43,052 bases of DNA from Candidatus Rifleibacteriota bacterium (GTDB lineage: Bacteria > Riflebacteria > Ozemobacteria > Ozemobacterales > Ozemobacteraceae), in the NCBI GenBank assembly GCA_029560455.1, contig JAKQKW010000078.1, positions 1-43,052 on the forward strand, given 5' to 3'. The notes under the pieces are model-generated. The model ran no database searches, had not been told where the DNA came from, and was given only the letters and a program-made list of their open reading frames with translations. Made by a program: the position numbers and the translations under genes. This document shows positions 7,403-17,139 of the stretch, in pieces. How positions within the stretch are numbered: the first letter of the stretch is position 1; every line of letters begins with the position of its first letter.

Positions 7403-8749
7403 ATGAAAACTTTAGAGCCAGAAGCAGATAAATCTTTTGTTTTATTCAGACCGGCAAGGTTGCTGGCTGTTGCAGGCATATTTGCCAGTGTTGCGGTATT
7501 TTTTCTGGCAGCATGGCTTTCCCGCTGGCCAGAACAGCTGGTTATGGCGCAGTCACTGCAGGCAGCCAGCGGAATCGTGGGTCTGGCTGCCGAAATTGCC
7601 GCGAGGCCAGCTCAGCAGACCAGAAACACGCTCTCTCTTATCGCTAAAAATCCCGAGTTGAGACAAATCGGTAACGCCAGTGCGGTTCTGGCATGGCAAC
7701 AGCGGATTCAAACTGATATTTCACTGTTGTTTGAATCTTATGAGCCATTTTTCGGTCACGTCTATGACCGCATTCTGGCTTTTTCGCATGACATCGAGTA
7801 TTACAGCGAAATTCCTTCTGCGCTGATGCGTCGCCTGGCAGTCGTTGCCGGCATAGAATTTCCCGACAGCGACCAGAACGACCCGACAAACATGTGGCGG
7901 CCGTCAGAACTGACAGGCGATGACCTCAGGCGCATGTCGGTGCAGACAGGGCTCGTTCGCGAAAAGATGACCGCTGTGCGTCGTCTGGCGGCTGAATCAT
8001 GTAATACCTGGATTTCGATGGCTCTTGTATTGGAAAAACTGGCCGGATATGGTCAGCAGTCGCTGCGTGATGTCGCCGCCGTCGAAGATTATTTTTCGGC
8101 CGTGCTCAATGACGAGATGTTGCGGGCGATAATGCTGCGAAGTCTCGATGGAAAAGTGCTGGCGCTGGTAGGTGACATGCCGTTCACCACCATGAATCTT
8201 GATACACGCGATTGTCGTGCCATCATCTCCGGCAGTATATTTTTTTCGGGTCCAGTTGGTTATGACAGCAGACGTCGACATTCGATCTGGTGGGTGGCTG
8301 TGCCGGTGCGCGATGAGAATCGTAATCCGATAGCATGTCTGACAGCGTTTGTCGATGCTGATTTTTTAAGTCAGGCGGCGGAAAAGGCAGCTGAACATAC
8401 TGACATAAGGCTTATGTTTTCTGACCGCAGCGGTGTTGTAATCGGTCATGCTGACCGCGAAGTCGTTGCGAGACAGGTGAATATGAGCAACGTGCTGCCA
8501 TCTTTCGTCAATGAGACTGATCGCGGCTTCACCAGTCGTTTTGTCAGGTATGACGGTAAACTTCTACTGCAGGCGGGCAGAAGTGTCAGGCATGGTAACG
8601 TCAGGCACCTCCCGGACTGGTATGTCTGCTATGAGCAGAATTTGAGCGGGTTTGCGAGGCAGAGTCAATTTCTTCTCACGCTTTCAGTAATTCTGCTTGC
8701 CGCTACGGGTATGTATGCTTTATCCTGTTGCGTTGTACGTTTATTCTAA
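7403..8749 (+). CDS. dCache-like membrane sensor without output domain
   Basis: The 448-residue protein has an N-terminal membrane helix (about 19-39), a large periplasmic region and a C-terminal membrane helix (about 422-443) followed by only a few residues. The periplasmic part ends in a PAS-like half typical of double-Cache domains: 'SIWWVAVPVRDENRNPIACLTAFVD', 'RLMFSDRSGVVIGHAD', 'GKLLLQAGRSV'. Cache sensors normally feed a kinase, cyclase or chemotaxis domain, and none follows here. The start has no good Shine-Dalgarno. The next gene starts 21 nt later, so this is probably the first gene of the operon ending in the CHASE2-GGDEF cyclase. Ligand sensing is inferred. Confidence 0.75.
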   Translation: MKTLEPEADKSFVLFRPARLLAVAGIFASVAVFFLAAWLSRWPEQLVMAQSLQAASGIVGLAAEIAARPAQQTRNTLSLIAKNPELRQIGNASAVLAWQQRIQTDISLLFESYEPFFGHVYDRILAFSHDIEYYSEIPSALMRRLAVVAGIEFPDSDQNDPTNMWRPSELTGDDLRRMSVQTGLVREKMTAVRRLAAESCNTWISMALVLEKLAGYGQQSLRDVAAVEDYFSAVLNDEMLRAIMLRSLDGKVLALVGDMPFTTMNLDTRDCRAIISGSIFFSGPVGYDSRRRHSIWWVAVPVRDENRNPIACLTAFVDADFLSQAAEKAAEHTDIRLMFSDRSGVVIGHADREVVARQVNMSNVLPSFVNETDRGFTSRFVRYDGKLLLQAGRSVRHGNVRHLPDWYVCYEQNLSGFARQSQFLLTLSVILLAATGMYALSCCVVRLF

Positions 8750-8770
8750 TTTTCAGGTCGGGGAATATAA

Positions 8771-10384
8771 ATGGCATATTTGCAGCGGCTCTTTGCCATA
8801 ATGTTCATAACAGCGGGGATTTTGCTTGGCGCAAGTCCCGCATCTGCTTCACGCAAGGCTACCGATCTGATGGCGTCGGCTTTGAAGCAGCGAGCAGCCG
8901 GCAACCTTGCTGAAGCTATTTCAAGCTTTGAATACGCTCTTGAAAATACTACCAGTACGGTTCAGATGAATCTCGCGCGTTTTATGCTGGGCGACTGTCA
9001 GATCGAGGCGGGGCGCTACCGTGACGCGGTGCGTACATTCAATGACCTGCTCGAATCGGTCAGCAGCTCTGAAGAACAGGCTGAAGCTCTTTATCGACTG
9101 ATGCAGGCCGAATCGGCGCTTGGCAACCGAAGCCGGGCCGAGAGTCTTTTTGCCAGAATGAGGCGTGAGCATCGCTCAAGCCCTTATTATGAACTGGGTC
9201 AGGCTTTTATCAAGTCGGAGGGTTTGCGTATGGAAGCCGACGAAATGCCGGATGTTCCAGAAAAAACAGACGAGATTGCCATTAAACCCAGCTCAGCACC
9301 AGAAATCAAGGCGGTGGCTGAACCGGTTTCGACCGGCGAGGTCAAACGGCCTGTGACTGAAACTTCCGTTCGCAAAGAACCTGTAGTAGAACCGGCGACA
9401 GAAACGGTTGAGCCTGCTCCTGCTGTCGCCAGCACCAAAGCTGCGCGAATTCGCGAACCGGCTCCGGCACGCCCGGCCGCCGGAACAGTAAATCTTGGCA
9501 ACGAAACAACCAGACTGTTGAACAGCGTTCTGAAAGTCGAAAGTGCTGAAGGCAGCAGAAAAGAAGAACTGGCCACCCGTATTTTGAGCCTGCAGGACCG
9601 TCTTAAAGATGGTGCCGACCGCCCCGGCATGGACAAGGTTCTTCTAGAACTGGCCGACTGCACGGCTTCTTTTGGTGAGCTGCTCGAGGCATGCAAGACC
9701 TACGACCAGCTGTTGACCAGCCATCCAGCCTCGCCTCTTGTCGAAAAGGCTTATTACGAGGCGATCAGGTTACGTGCGATTCTCGGCGTGCATGAAGCGG
9801 TGATTGGCTGGGCCAAGGCGTTTCTGGCGGCTTTTCCGACTTCTGAATACCGTGCCCGGGTGCGCGCTCTGGTAGAATATTCTCAGGCCGGTGGCCGGGT
9901 CGATCTTGGGACGGCTGATGAAAAAACGGCAGTCGAAAAAAAAGATGCCGACACTTCAGTTTCCGGTTCAGGCATTTCGATTACAGCTGCTAACGCAGCT
10001 CTTACCGCTGATTCTGAATACGTCGCGGCATCCCAGAAGATGAAAGACGGGCGCTATAACCTTGCCCTGATTGACTTCAAACGTCTTTCCGGCAAGCATA
10101 AGCAGGCTCCCCAGATATGGTGGGATCTGTCGCTGGTATATGTACAGCTCGAAGATTTTGCTAATGCTGAAAAGGCTATAAAGCAGATGATAAGGCTCGA
10201 CCCGAACAACGAAGATGCCAATTCTCTGCTGGGTTACATTCATTATCGTCTTGAAAACTACGAAGAGGCCGCGACAGCCTATGAGCAGGCTGGCGAAAGC
10301 GAAGGCCGTGGAGTTAACTTTTTTGATGCGAAAAACGCATCGCAACGTATGAAAAAAACAGCCGGTAAAAGACAGGCAGACTAA
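8771..10384 (+). CDS. exported TPR-repeat protein with Pro/Glu-rich linkers
   Basis: The 537-residue protein has a signal peptide (hydrophobic 6-21, 'SPASA' before SRKATD), a first TPR block (about 30-150; 'RQAAGNLAEAISSFEYALEN'-like pattern and 'AGRYRDAVRTFNDLLE'), a low-complexity linker rich in Pro, Glu, Val and Thr (about 155-245), a second helical block (about 250-375; 'GELLEACKTYDQLLTSHP'), a short charged linker and C-terminal TPRs (about 415-520; 'LEDFANAEKAIKQMIRLDP', 'LENYEEAATAYEQAGE'). The layout suggests a periplasmic assembly scaffold of the BamD/CpoB kind, but I cannot assign a partner. It lies 21 nt after the dCache gene and 12 nt before the next TPR gene. Confidence 0.85.
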   Translation: MAYLQRLFAIMFITAGILLGASPASASRKATDLMASALKQRAAGNLAEAISSFEYALENTTSTVQMNLARFMLGDCQIEAGRYRDAVRTFNDLLESVSSSEEQAEALYRLMQAESALGNRSRAESLFARMRREHRSSPYYELGQAFIKSEGLRMEADEMPDVPEKTDEIAIKPSSAPEIKAVAEPVSTGEVKRPVTETSVRKEPVVEPATETVEPAPAVASTKAARIREPAPARPAAGTVNLGNETTRLLNSVLKVESAEGSRKEELATRILSLQDRLKDGADRPGMDKVLLELADCTASFGELLEACKTYDQLLTSHPASPLVEKAYYEAIRLRAILGVHEAVIGWAKAFLAAFPTSEYRARVRALVEYSQAGGRVDLGTADEKTAVEKKDADTSVSGSGISITAANAALTADSEYVAASQKMKDGRYNLALIDFKRLSGKHKQAPQIWWDLSLVYVQLEDFANAEKAIKQMIRLDPNNEDANSLLGYIHYRLENYEEAATAYEQAGESEGRGVNFFDAKNASQRMKKTAGKRQAD

Positions 10385-10396
10385 GGAGATCTTAAG

Positions 10397-11473
10397 ATGA
10401 ACAGTGAAAAATATCGTGAAATCCAGGCGCAGGTTAATGACGGTGATGCGCGCAGAAATGCCGGTGAATGGGGCGAAGCCAAGATATGCTATCTGAGGGC
10501 GCTTGAGGAATTCAACTCGATTCGCGAAATCGACCCTGATGCGCCTATGACTGCCGAGCAGGTAGACCTGCAGAAAACTATCAATGCCCGAATTGAAGAC
10601 GTTAACAATCATCTGGCAACGGTTCATCTCGACAAGGGGCGGGCGGCCATGGGCAACAAAGTCTGGCAGCTTGCCATCGACGAACTTGAAGAAGCGACCA
10701 GACTTGCCAAGGACGACAATATCACCTTTCTTGAAGAAGTTAAGGTATTGCTCGACAAGTCGCGTAACAAGCATCGCGACGCCATGATGCGACTTGAACT
10801 TAACCCGTTCGTTGAGCGTGGCGATGATTTCAAGCGCTCCGGCAACTTTGGCGAAGCCATTCTAGAGTATCAGGAAGCCATGAAAAAGGCTGCTGGCATG
10901 CCTGAGAGCCACAAGTTCGTTGTCTATATCAAAAACTGCCTGACCGAGTGCCGGCGCAGCATTATCAGACCTTATCTCGCCAGAATCAACAAGGCCTGCC
11001 ATGCCGGCAAATTCGCCCAGGCATCGGGCTTTCTCAAGCGCGCTCAGCTTCTGCTCGACAATTCCGACAATGTTTATCACGCTTTTCTTGAGCAGCTCAA
11101 AGAACGCATTCAGCAGAATCTCAAAGAAGACGAATTCGTCGAAACCGAAGAATTCGAAGCACCCGAAGTCTGGGAAAAAGCTGTTAAAGACTACGAAGAA
11201 GCTCTTGATCTGTATTCTTCCTTCACGGTGACCGATCCTTTTGCGCCGGCTTACACTGGCGTGAACGTATTCGAAGACAAGTTCGTCGATTCTCGCCGCA
11301 AACTCGGCAAACTTTACAAGACCAGGGCTGACCGTCTCAGAGATCAGGCGAAGGTAGAAAAGGCGATTCGCAACTACAAAGAAGCGATCAGGCTGCTTCC
11401 CCGCTCTGACAAGCTGTTCCATGAGGCATTCAAAGAATTGAAGAAACTGCGCGCCCAGATCGCCGTTCCCTGA
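10397..11473 (+). CDS. cytoplasmic TPR-like helical repeat protein
   Basis: The 358-residue protein lacks a signal peptide and membrane segments. It is nearly all helical, with degenerate TPR units: 'NAGEWGEAKICYLRALEEF', 'NKVWQLAIDELEEATRLA', 'SGNFGEAILEYQEAMKKA', 'AGKFAQASGFLKRAQLLL', 'QAKVEKAIRNYKEAIRLLP'. AAGGAG lies 8 nt before the ATG. Its stop is 2 nt before the start of the CHASE2-GAF-GGDEF cyclase, so the two are very likely translated together and may interact; that is inferred from context only. Confidence 0.8.
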   Translation: MNSEKYREIQAQVNDGDARRNAGEWGEAKICYLRALEEFNSIREIDPDAPMTAEQVDLQKTINARIEDVNNHLATVHLDKGRAAMGNKVWQLAIDELEEATRLAKDDNITFLEEVKVLLDKSRNKHRDAMMRLELNPFVERGDDFKRSGNFGEAILEYQEAMKKAAGMPESHKFVVYIKNCLTECRRSIIRPYLARINKACHAGKFAQASGFLKRAQLLLDNSDNVYHAFLEQLKERIQQNLKEDEFVETEEFEAPEVWEKAVKDYEEALDLYSSFTVTDPFAPAYTGVNVFEDKFVDSRRKLGKLYKTRADRLRDQAKVEKAIRNYKEAIRLLPRSDKLFHEAFKELKKLRAQIAVP

Positions 11474-11475
11474 TA

Positions 11476-13878
11476 ATGAGCCAGAAACCGAGCGCAACGG
11501 GCTCAGAAGGCATTCTGGGCTCGAGCGAAATAATCAGACTCACATCTGAGAAGCCGGCGGCAGTCATTCCGCTCTGGGAGCTGCTGGCCGGTTTTCTGTT
11601 CGCTCTTGTTTTTTCGCTGCTTTTTTATTATGGCTTTTTTGAGGTGCTCGAAAACAAGGCGCTCGATCTCAGGTTCAATCTGCGCGGGCCTCTGTCTGGC
11701 TACAAGGAAGTCGTGCTGATCAACATCACCGACGACTGCATCAGAGAACTCGGAACATGGCCCTGGCCGCGTCAGAAACACGCAGAACTGCTGAACGGTC
11801 TTAAAAAAGTCGGTGCCAAGAATGTGGTTTTCGATTTAATTTTTTGCGATGAATCTCTGCATGGCGAGGCTGATGATCAGAAATTCGCCGACGGTATCAA
11901 AGACTTTGGCCGCGTAACATTGCCGCTTATTCTCAAAGAAGAAACCGGTCTCGACAACGAGACCGGCGACTTTGTCACCCTCGATGCTTCGATTCGCCCA
12001 AACGCCATTCTGATGGCGGCACAGCCCTCTCTGGGTTTTATTGATCTGGCAATCAATGAAAAGAACCGCGATAACGTGATGCAGATCAGCAATCCGGATG
12101 GAGTGATTCGCAGGATTCTTCTCAGCCGGACCAGTGGCGGCAAAGAATATTACGTGCTCGGACTTGCCGCCGCAGCTGATTATTTTGGCAGTCGTCCGGT
12201 CGTCGAGAACTATGGCGTAAGGCTGGGTAACAGGTTTCTGCCGTTTCATGACCGCTACGAAAATGTCGGTCACCGCGTTAAGTCTTATCTGATCAATTAC
12301 GCCGGTGGCTCTGACTATTTTACTTCGATCAGTTATTCTGAGGCATTGCGCCTTCTGAAAGATGAACAGACCGATGTTCGTCAGAAAGAGAAACTGCTGG
12401 CTACCTTCAATAACCGTCTGGTGCTGATTGGCACCACTGCGACCGGAAATTCGGCTGAAGACATCAAATTCAGTCCTTACGGTCAGCTGGCCGGCGTTCA
12501 TATTCATGCCAACCTGTTGCAGAATATTTTGAGTCAGAGATTTCTTCATCGTTCTACGGTCGAAATGACGATAACGCTCATTTTCGTATTCGCTCTGGGA
12601 ATCGCTTATCTCCTCTGGAAAAGCCATGGTCTGATCACCAATTTCGTTACACTTGGTATCGCAGCCTTGTGGAGTGCTGTCTGCATAGTTCTGTTCAATT
12701 TTGACATTGTCTGGGAAATGGTGCCGATTTCTCTGCTGTTGCCTGTTCAATGGGCATTTACCAGGCTGGTGCAGCAGTTTGTTTCGTTGCGCGAAAAGAA
12801 TTATGAACTGGCACACAAGGTCAGAGAGCTGGCGATTATCAACGAAGTCAGCCAGGCTGTCAGCTATATGGGTGACCTTGACAAGACGATCGATGCAATC
12901 TTGAGCCGCGGTGTTCAGGTGCTGAATGCCGAGCGTGGTTCGCTGTTTCTGCTCGATGACAAATACGAAGAGCTGATCGAGCACGTTGCTGTTTTTGGCG
13001 TCGAAGGTGAAATCGTCATCGATGAAAAGCTCAGGGAGCAGTTCAAAGGTGGCAAAGGCATTGCCGGCGAAGTTTTTAACAGCGGCAAACCTCGACTGAT
13101 ACAGAATGTGCGTAAAGATAAGAGTTTTGCCTTCAGAGATGAAGACCGCGAACGCATTCGCTCGATAGTCTGTGTGCCGCTGATGATCAAAGATAACGCA
13201 ATTGGTGTCATGAACATAGTCAACCGGCGTGAAGGTTCGTTCAGTGATGAGGATCTGCAGACAGCCCTGACTATGGCGAATCAGGCTGCGGTCGTTATAG
13301 AAAAATCCCGGTTATTCAACCTTGCTACCATAGATGGCCTGACCGGTCTTGTCGTTCATCGCCATTTTCAGGCGAAAATGGAAGAGGAATTCAGACGTGC
13401 ACGCCGTTACAGTAAACCTCTTGCCTATATGATGACCGATATTGACCATTTTAAAAAATTCAACGATACCTGGGGGCATCAGACCGGCGATATGGTTTTG
13501 CGCGAAGTTGCGAAAATCGTGCGCGACAGCGCCAGAGATACCGATATTGCGGCCCGTTACGGCGGCGAAGAATTTGGTGTGATTTTGCCAGAAACCGACT
13601 ATGAGGGCGCCATGCTGCTTGCCGAGAGATTGCGGGCGCGCGTCGAAAACGCTGTTTTCAAAGGACCACAGGGTGATCTCAAGGTCACCTTGAGTGTGGG
13701 CGTTTCTACCATGCCGAGACTGCAGCCTGAAACCGCACTTGAACTGATAAAATTTGCCGACGACGCTCTGTATATCTGCAAGCGCAATGGCCGTAACCGG
13801 GTCGAGCATGCACCGGTCACAGAAGGCTCTGAGTCTGTTACAGAGCCGGCTGCAGCCCCGCAGCCGACAGGCAGCTGA
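11476..13878 (+). CDS. CHASE2-GAF-GGDEF diguanylate cyclase
   Basis: The 800-residue protein has an N-terminal membrane helix (about 33-53), a periplasmic CHASE2 domain (about 60-355: 'KALDLRFNLRG', 'VVLINITDDCIRELGTWPWPR', 'VVFDLIF', 'FNNRLVLIGTTATG', 'GVHIHANLLQNIL'), three membrane helices (about 362-425), a short coiled coil, a GAF domain (about 455-610) and a C-terminal GGDEF domain (about 620-775). The active-site motif is GGEEF (696-700), metal-binding D655 lies in 'MTDIDHFK', and an RxxD inhibitory site (RDTD, 687-690) stands five residues before GGEEF. It should make cyclic di-GMP from two GTP, with product inhibition and periplasmic sensing. It ends the dCache/TPR operon and is convergent with the sigma-54 activator. 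Confidence 0.95.
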   Translation: MSQKPSATGSEGILGSSEIIRLTSEKPAAVIPLWELLAGFLFALVFSLLFYYGFFEVLENKALDLRFNLRGPLSGYKEVVLINITDDCIRELGTWPWPRQKHAELLNGLKKVGAKNVVFDLIFCDESLHGEADDQKFADGIKDFGRVTLPLILKEETGLDNETGDFVTLDASIRPNAILMAAQPSLGFIDLAINEKNRDNVMQISNPDGVIRRILLSRTSGGKEYYVLGLAAAADYFGSRPVVENYGVRLGNRFLPFHDRYENVGHRVKSYLINYAGGSDYFTSISYSEALRLLKDEQTDVRQKEKLLATFNNRLVLIGTTATGNSAEDIKFSPYGQLAGVHIHANLLQNILSQRFLHRSTVEMTITLIFVFALGIAYLLWKSHGLITNFVTLGIAALWSAVCIVLFNFDIVWEMVPISLLLPVQWAFTRLVQQFVSLREKNYELAHKVRELAIINEVSQAVSYMGDLDKTIDAILSRGVQVLNAERGSLFLLDDKYEELIEHVAVFGVEGEIVIDEKLREQFKGGKGIAGEVFNSGKPRLIQNVRKDKSFAFRDEDRERIRSIVCVPLMIKDNAIGVMNIVNRREGSFSDEDLQTALTMANQAAVVIEKSRLFNLATIDGLTGLVVHRHFQAKMEEEFRRARRYSKPLAYMMTDIDHFKKFNDTWGHQTGDMVLREVAKIVRDSARDTDIAARYGGEEFGVILPETDYEGAMLLAERLRARVENAVFKGPQGDLKVTLSVGVSTMPRLQPETALELIKFADDALYICKRNGRNRVEHAPVTEGSESVTEPAAAPQPTGS

Positions 13879-13894
13879 TTGCGACTGCCGTTTT

Positions 13895-15322
13895 TCAGTC
13901 TGCCGCCCGCATCAGATCTTCGCGTTCAAGATTGAGTGCCTTGAGCGTGCGGTAAAAGGTGGCTTTGTGGATTCCGAGAAGTTCGGCCGCGCGGGTGATA
14001 TTGCCGTTGGCCAGCTGATAGGCCTGGCGAAGTTCGCTTTCGCTGAGTTTTTTTTCGCCATTGAGCTTTGCCGGCATCGATTCGGCATTTTCAGGCATGC
14101 CGAGACGTATCGGCTGTTGCCATGGCAGTATGGTGACGTCGCTGTAATCTTTGCCGGGAGCATACTGGGCCGCGTTCATGCGCTCTTCATACCATTCGCG
14201 CAATGCGCGCAGGCCGATCACATCGGTCTGGTTTTCGGCAAAAAGGCGTTCCATGAGGTTGCGCAGCTCTCTGACATTGCCGGGCCACTGATATTGTTTG
14301 AGCAGCTGCACCGCTTCGCGGGTAAGACATGAGACGTTGCGCCCGTATTTCTGATTGAGAATTTTTATGAAATGCTGAATCAGCAGTTCGATATCGTCAG
14401 GCCGCTGACGCAGCGGCGGTACGTGTATCTGCAGGGCGTTGATACGATAATAAAGGTCGGCCCGAAAACCGCTGTTCTGGCTGGCCTTCTCGAGATTGTG
14501 ATTGGTGGCTGCAATCACCCGCACGTCGACCTTGATCGGTGTTTCTGAGCCGACTCTTTCGATTTGTGATGTTTCGAGGACACGCAGCAGTTTGGCCTGC
14601 GACAATGCCGGCAAATCACCGATTTCATCGAGAAAAAGCGTGCCGCCGTTCGCGCGTTCGAAGCGGCCGCGGTGTGAGCGCATGGCGCCGGTAAAAGAGC
14701 CCTTCTCGTGGCCGAACAGTTCGCTTTCGAACAGGGTTTCGGTAATGGCCGAGCAGTTCATGGTCACAAAAGGCTTTGACGAGCGGTTGCTCATTTTGTG
14801 AATGGCCGCCGCGATACCTTCCTTGCCGGCGCCGGTTTCTCCGGTTACCAGAACGGTCGCATCCGATGCTGCATACATTTTGATCTTGTTGAATACACGT
14901 TGCATCGGCTCAGAAGTGCCGACCAGGCCACAGAAGGTCGCCTTTTCGAGAATGGCAGGCGCCTTATCTGAGATTTCCTGCATCAGTATGGTGACCAGAT
15001 TCTGGTTGCTTCTGTCGCCCGAAAGCAGCGCATCGATCAGCAACTGGTGACTGTCACCATTCTTATCGGTGATCTGTGCATTGAAGCCGTAAAAGTTTTT
15101 CTGCTGCTGTACCGTCTGGCGAATGAGTTCGCTCAACCCTGGCAGATATTGCTCGAGCATGACTTCGAAGTCTTTTCCCAGGAGCTCTGAGGTCTGCCGA
15201 CCGAAATAGTCGGCCAGCCAGTCAGGGATATCCTGTATTACAAGACGGCTTTCCGATTCCCGGATTATAAGATTGCGGCTGGGTGGCAGCAATAATAGCG
15301 GTTGTGTGGTTGTGTCAGTCAT
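13895..15322 (-). CDS. sigma-54-dependent transcriptional activator (PAS-like/AAA+/Fis)
   Basis: The 475-residue regulator has an N-terminal PAS-like domain (about 15-115), a sigma-54 AAA+ domain (about 130-365) and a C-terminal Fis-type helix-turn-helix ('[22 protein letters not shown]'). Walker A is GETGAGKEG, Walker B is '[13 protein letters not shown]', and the arginine-finger region '[22 protein letters not shown]' is intact. The sigma-54 contact loop reads GSFTGA rather than the usual GAFTGA. No receiver domain is present, so it should respond to a ligand or partner through PAS. I chose ATG 15320-15322; a TTG at 15359-15361 would add 13 residues, and both have weak ribosome binding sites. 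The beta-barrel gene is divergent, but I see no -24/-12 element in the 128-bp gap. Confidence 0.93.
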   Translation of the reverse strand: MTDTTTQPLLLLPPSRNLIIRESESRLVIQDIPDWLADYFGRQTSELLGKDFEVMLEQYLPGLSELIRQTVQQQKNFYGFNAQITDKNGDSHQLLIDALLSGDRSNQNLVTILMQEISDKAPAILEKATFCGLVGTSEPMQRVFNKIKMYAASDATVLVTGETGAGKEGIAAAIHKMSNRSSKPFVTMNCSAITETLFESELFGHEKGSFTGAMRSHRGRFERANGGTLFLDEIGDLPALSQAKLLRVLETSQIERVGSETPIKVDVRVIAATNHNLEKASQNSGFRADLYYRINALQIHVPPLRQRPDDIELLIQHFIKILNQKYGRNVSCLTREAVQLLKQYQWPGNVRELRNLMERLFAENQTDVIGLRALREWYEERMNAAQYAPGKDYSDVTILPWQQPIRLGMPENAESMPAKLNGEKKLSESELRQAYQLANGNITRAAELLGIHKATFYRTLKALNLEREDLMRAAD

Positions 15323-15450
15323 ACTCTCAGGAATATACAATTTATTCGTGATAATTTTCAATGCTTTCTGTTCATGCTTTGCTTATTTCTGCCGAATATA
15401 GATGCGGCAGACTATATTCTGTCAGTTTCTGATTCGAAAGAAAGCAGCTG

Positions 15451-16959
15451 ATGAAACGAGTTCTAAGATGGTTGCGAACGGCCATGATGCTGGCTGTGCT
15501 TTTGCAGGCACTGCCGGTAAGTGCTGCCGACGATGTTTTTAAGCTGGAACTGGATTATGATTCGCGCTCGGTTGTCGACAGCACCAGGCGTGACTGGTAT
15601 GAGAGCGTGTACGATCCGGCTTCGTTGACGCCGGCAATTGTCAGACGCCAGTATGACAGAACTTTTTTTGGCAGCCGCAGTGACCTGTTTCTGGCAGTTA
15701 ACGGCGATCTGAGCGAAACACACTTTCTCGATATCAGAGAACAGCTCAACTATCTGCATTACAACAAAGAAGACGTGCTCAGCCGCGACTACTCTTCTTT
15801 CAAATATCGTGAGCTCGACCACCATCTCAATGTGGTCTGGGGAATAGCTGCCGGCGATCATGACTACTTTCAGTTCGATTTTAACAACCGCTATCTCGAT
15901 ATTCCTGAAATCGAAAGTTATGGATTCAGATCGAACCTTGGCAGCGCTCTGCTCAGTCATGAGTTCTCACAGCGTACCTGCCTGAATCTTCTTGGCAGTT
16001 ATGAAGAGCGTCTGTTCGAAAAAGATCTCGATGCCGACTATCGGGAAGCCCGCGGCGGTTTTGAGATTGTGTCGCTCATTCCTGGCCGGCATAAATATAC
16101 AGCTGTAGCCAATTCGGCCCGTGGCGAGCGCGCCTATTTCGCCTCATTTCCCAACGGCATGGCAGCCCGCCGGGCGGTAGATTACTATACCGATTATGTT
16201 GTGAATCCTCGCGATGACGATCCGCGCGCCAGATATATCAGGCAAAAAACCCGCGGCGACCTGTTTCTCAGGGTTTTTGCCGACTTTTCCAACCGTGACC
16301 GTACCCGCATCGATAACAGTTATAATCAGGCAGCCGGAGGTTTCGAGACCGCATACGAAATTGCCGACGATCTTACGCTGCGTCTGCGCGATACTTATCG
16401 TAAGGTCGATTATCAGCGCGAATCTGGTGCATATTTTCTGCACGATTATGCGGCCAATATCCTGTCGCTGGCAGCAGACTATGACTATTCAGAGAACATG
16501 AGACAGACGTTCACCTTCATCGATGAATTTCATAATCATCAGACGGCGGCTGAAGAAGACTTCAGAATCAATTCGCTTTCATATGAAGGCCTGTACTCTT
16601 TTGGGCGGTCACGCGCCAGTGTGCTGGTGTCGGGTTTACGTCGCCGATATGATGTTCAGAGGTTTATGTACCCCGACGAAAATGAGTTGCGTGCACTCGT
16701 GGGCTGGGATTATCTGATCACTGAAACAGTCAAGTTCAGGATGAAATCTGAATTTATCGACCGCGAGTATCTTGATTTTGAAGACGAGCTATACTCCAGC
16801 CACAGTCGTAACAACTGGCGGGTAGGTGTTGAAAAGGCTTTATCGCAGGCGAATTCACTTGAGCTCGCCTTTCAGCTGGGCAGCGAAAAGCACGAAACTT
16901 TTACCAGCAATAACATCGAAGAAAAGAGTCTGCATTTTTCCTGGATCAGTCATTATTGA
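15451..16959 (+). CDS. putative outer-membrane beta-barrel protein
   Basis: The 502-residue protein has a signal peptide (to about residue 25, 'LPVSAADD') and then many alternating polar/hydrophobic, Tyr- and Arg-rich strands separated by charged turns, for example 'HHLNVVWGIAAGDHDYFQFDF', 'ASVLVSGLRRRYDVQRF' and 'SLELAFQLGSEKHETF'. It ends in an aromatic C-terminal strand (HFSWISHY), as Bam-assembled barrels do. The fold is inferred from this pattern; no family was recognised. GAAAG about 9 nt before ATG 15451 is a modest ribosome binding site. It is divergent from the sigma-54 activator. Confidence 0.7.
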   Translation: MKRVLRWLRTAMMLAVLLQALPVSAADDVFKLELDYDSRSVVDSTRRDWYESVYDPASLTPAIVRRQYDRTFFGSRSDLFLAVNGDLSETHFLDIREQLNYLHYNKEDVLSRDYSSFKYRELDHHLNVVWGIAAGDHDYFQFDFNNRYLDIPEIESYGFRSNLGSALLSHEFSQRTCLNLLGSYEERLFEKDLDADYREARGGFEIVSLIPGRHKYTAVANSARGERAYFASFPNGMAARRAVDYYTDYVVNPRDDDPRARYIRQKTRGDLFLRVFADFSNRDRTRIDNSYNQAAGGFETAYEIADDLTLRLRDTYRKVDYQRESGAYFLHDYAANILSLAADYDYSENMRQTFTFIDEFHNHQTAAEEDFRINSLSYEGLYSFGRSRASVLVSGLRRRYDVQRFMYPDENELRALVGWDYLITETVKFRMKSEFIDREYLDFEDELYSSHSRNNWRVGVEKALSQANSLELAFQLGSEKHETFTSNNIEEKSLHFSWISHY

Positions 16960-17101
16960 CCAGTGGCAGATTAATCAAGATTCAATGCTGATTTTGAGCA
17001 ATGAAAATATGAGCAGGGTTTGTTGACCTCTTTCAATTCAGCTGACTGAGGCTGTTTTGAACTTGCCAGCTGCAATAATAATTTTATTACCATGGTTTTT
17101 G
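16960..17101. other. intergenic, nothing firm seen
   Basis: AT-rich gap between the beta-barrel gene and the YmdB-like gene. No credible ORF with a ribosome binding site. A weak CAGC/GCTG hairpin followed by four T near 17039-17057 is too poor to call a terminator. Confidence 0.4.
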
Positions 17102-17130
17102 TTGTGGTCAGACTGGCTATATGATAAAAT
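17102..17130 (+). promoter_or_regulatory. possible promoter placing transcription start at the 17140 ATG
   Basis: TTGTGG (17102-17107), a 17-bp spacer and TAAAAT (17125-17130) would start the RNA at about 17137. The ATG at 17140 has no Shine-Dalgarno, so the transcript could be leaderless. The -35 match is only partial. Confidence 0.35.
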
Positions 17131-17139
17131 AAATTGCTT

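Noticed and set aside
11836..12984. 382-residue minus-strand open frame
   Set aside because: Antisense to the CHASE2 and GAF regions of the cyclase, with no recognisable domain.
13847..13866. 7-bp hairpin CGGCTGC/GCAGCCG near the cyclase stop
   Set aside because: It lies inside the coding end and the T-run comes more than 20 bp later, so it is not a convincing terminator.
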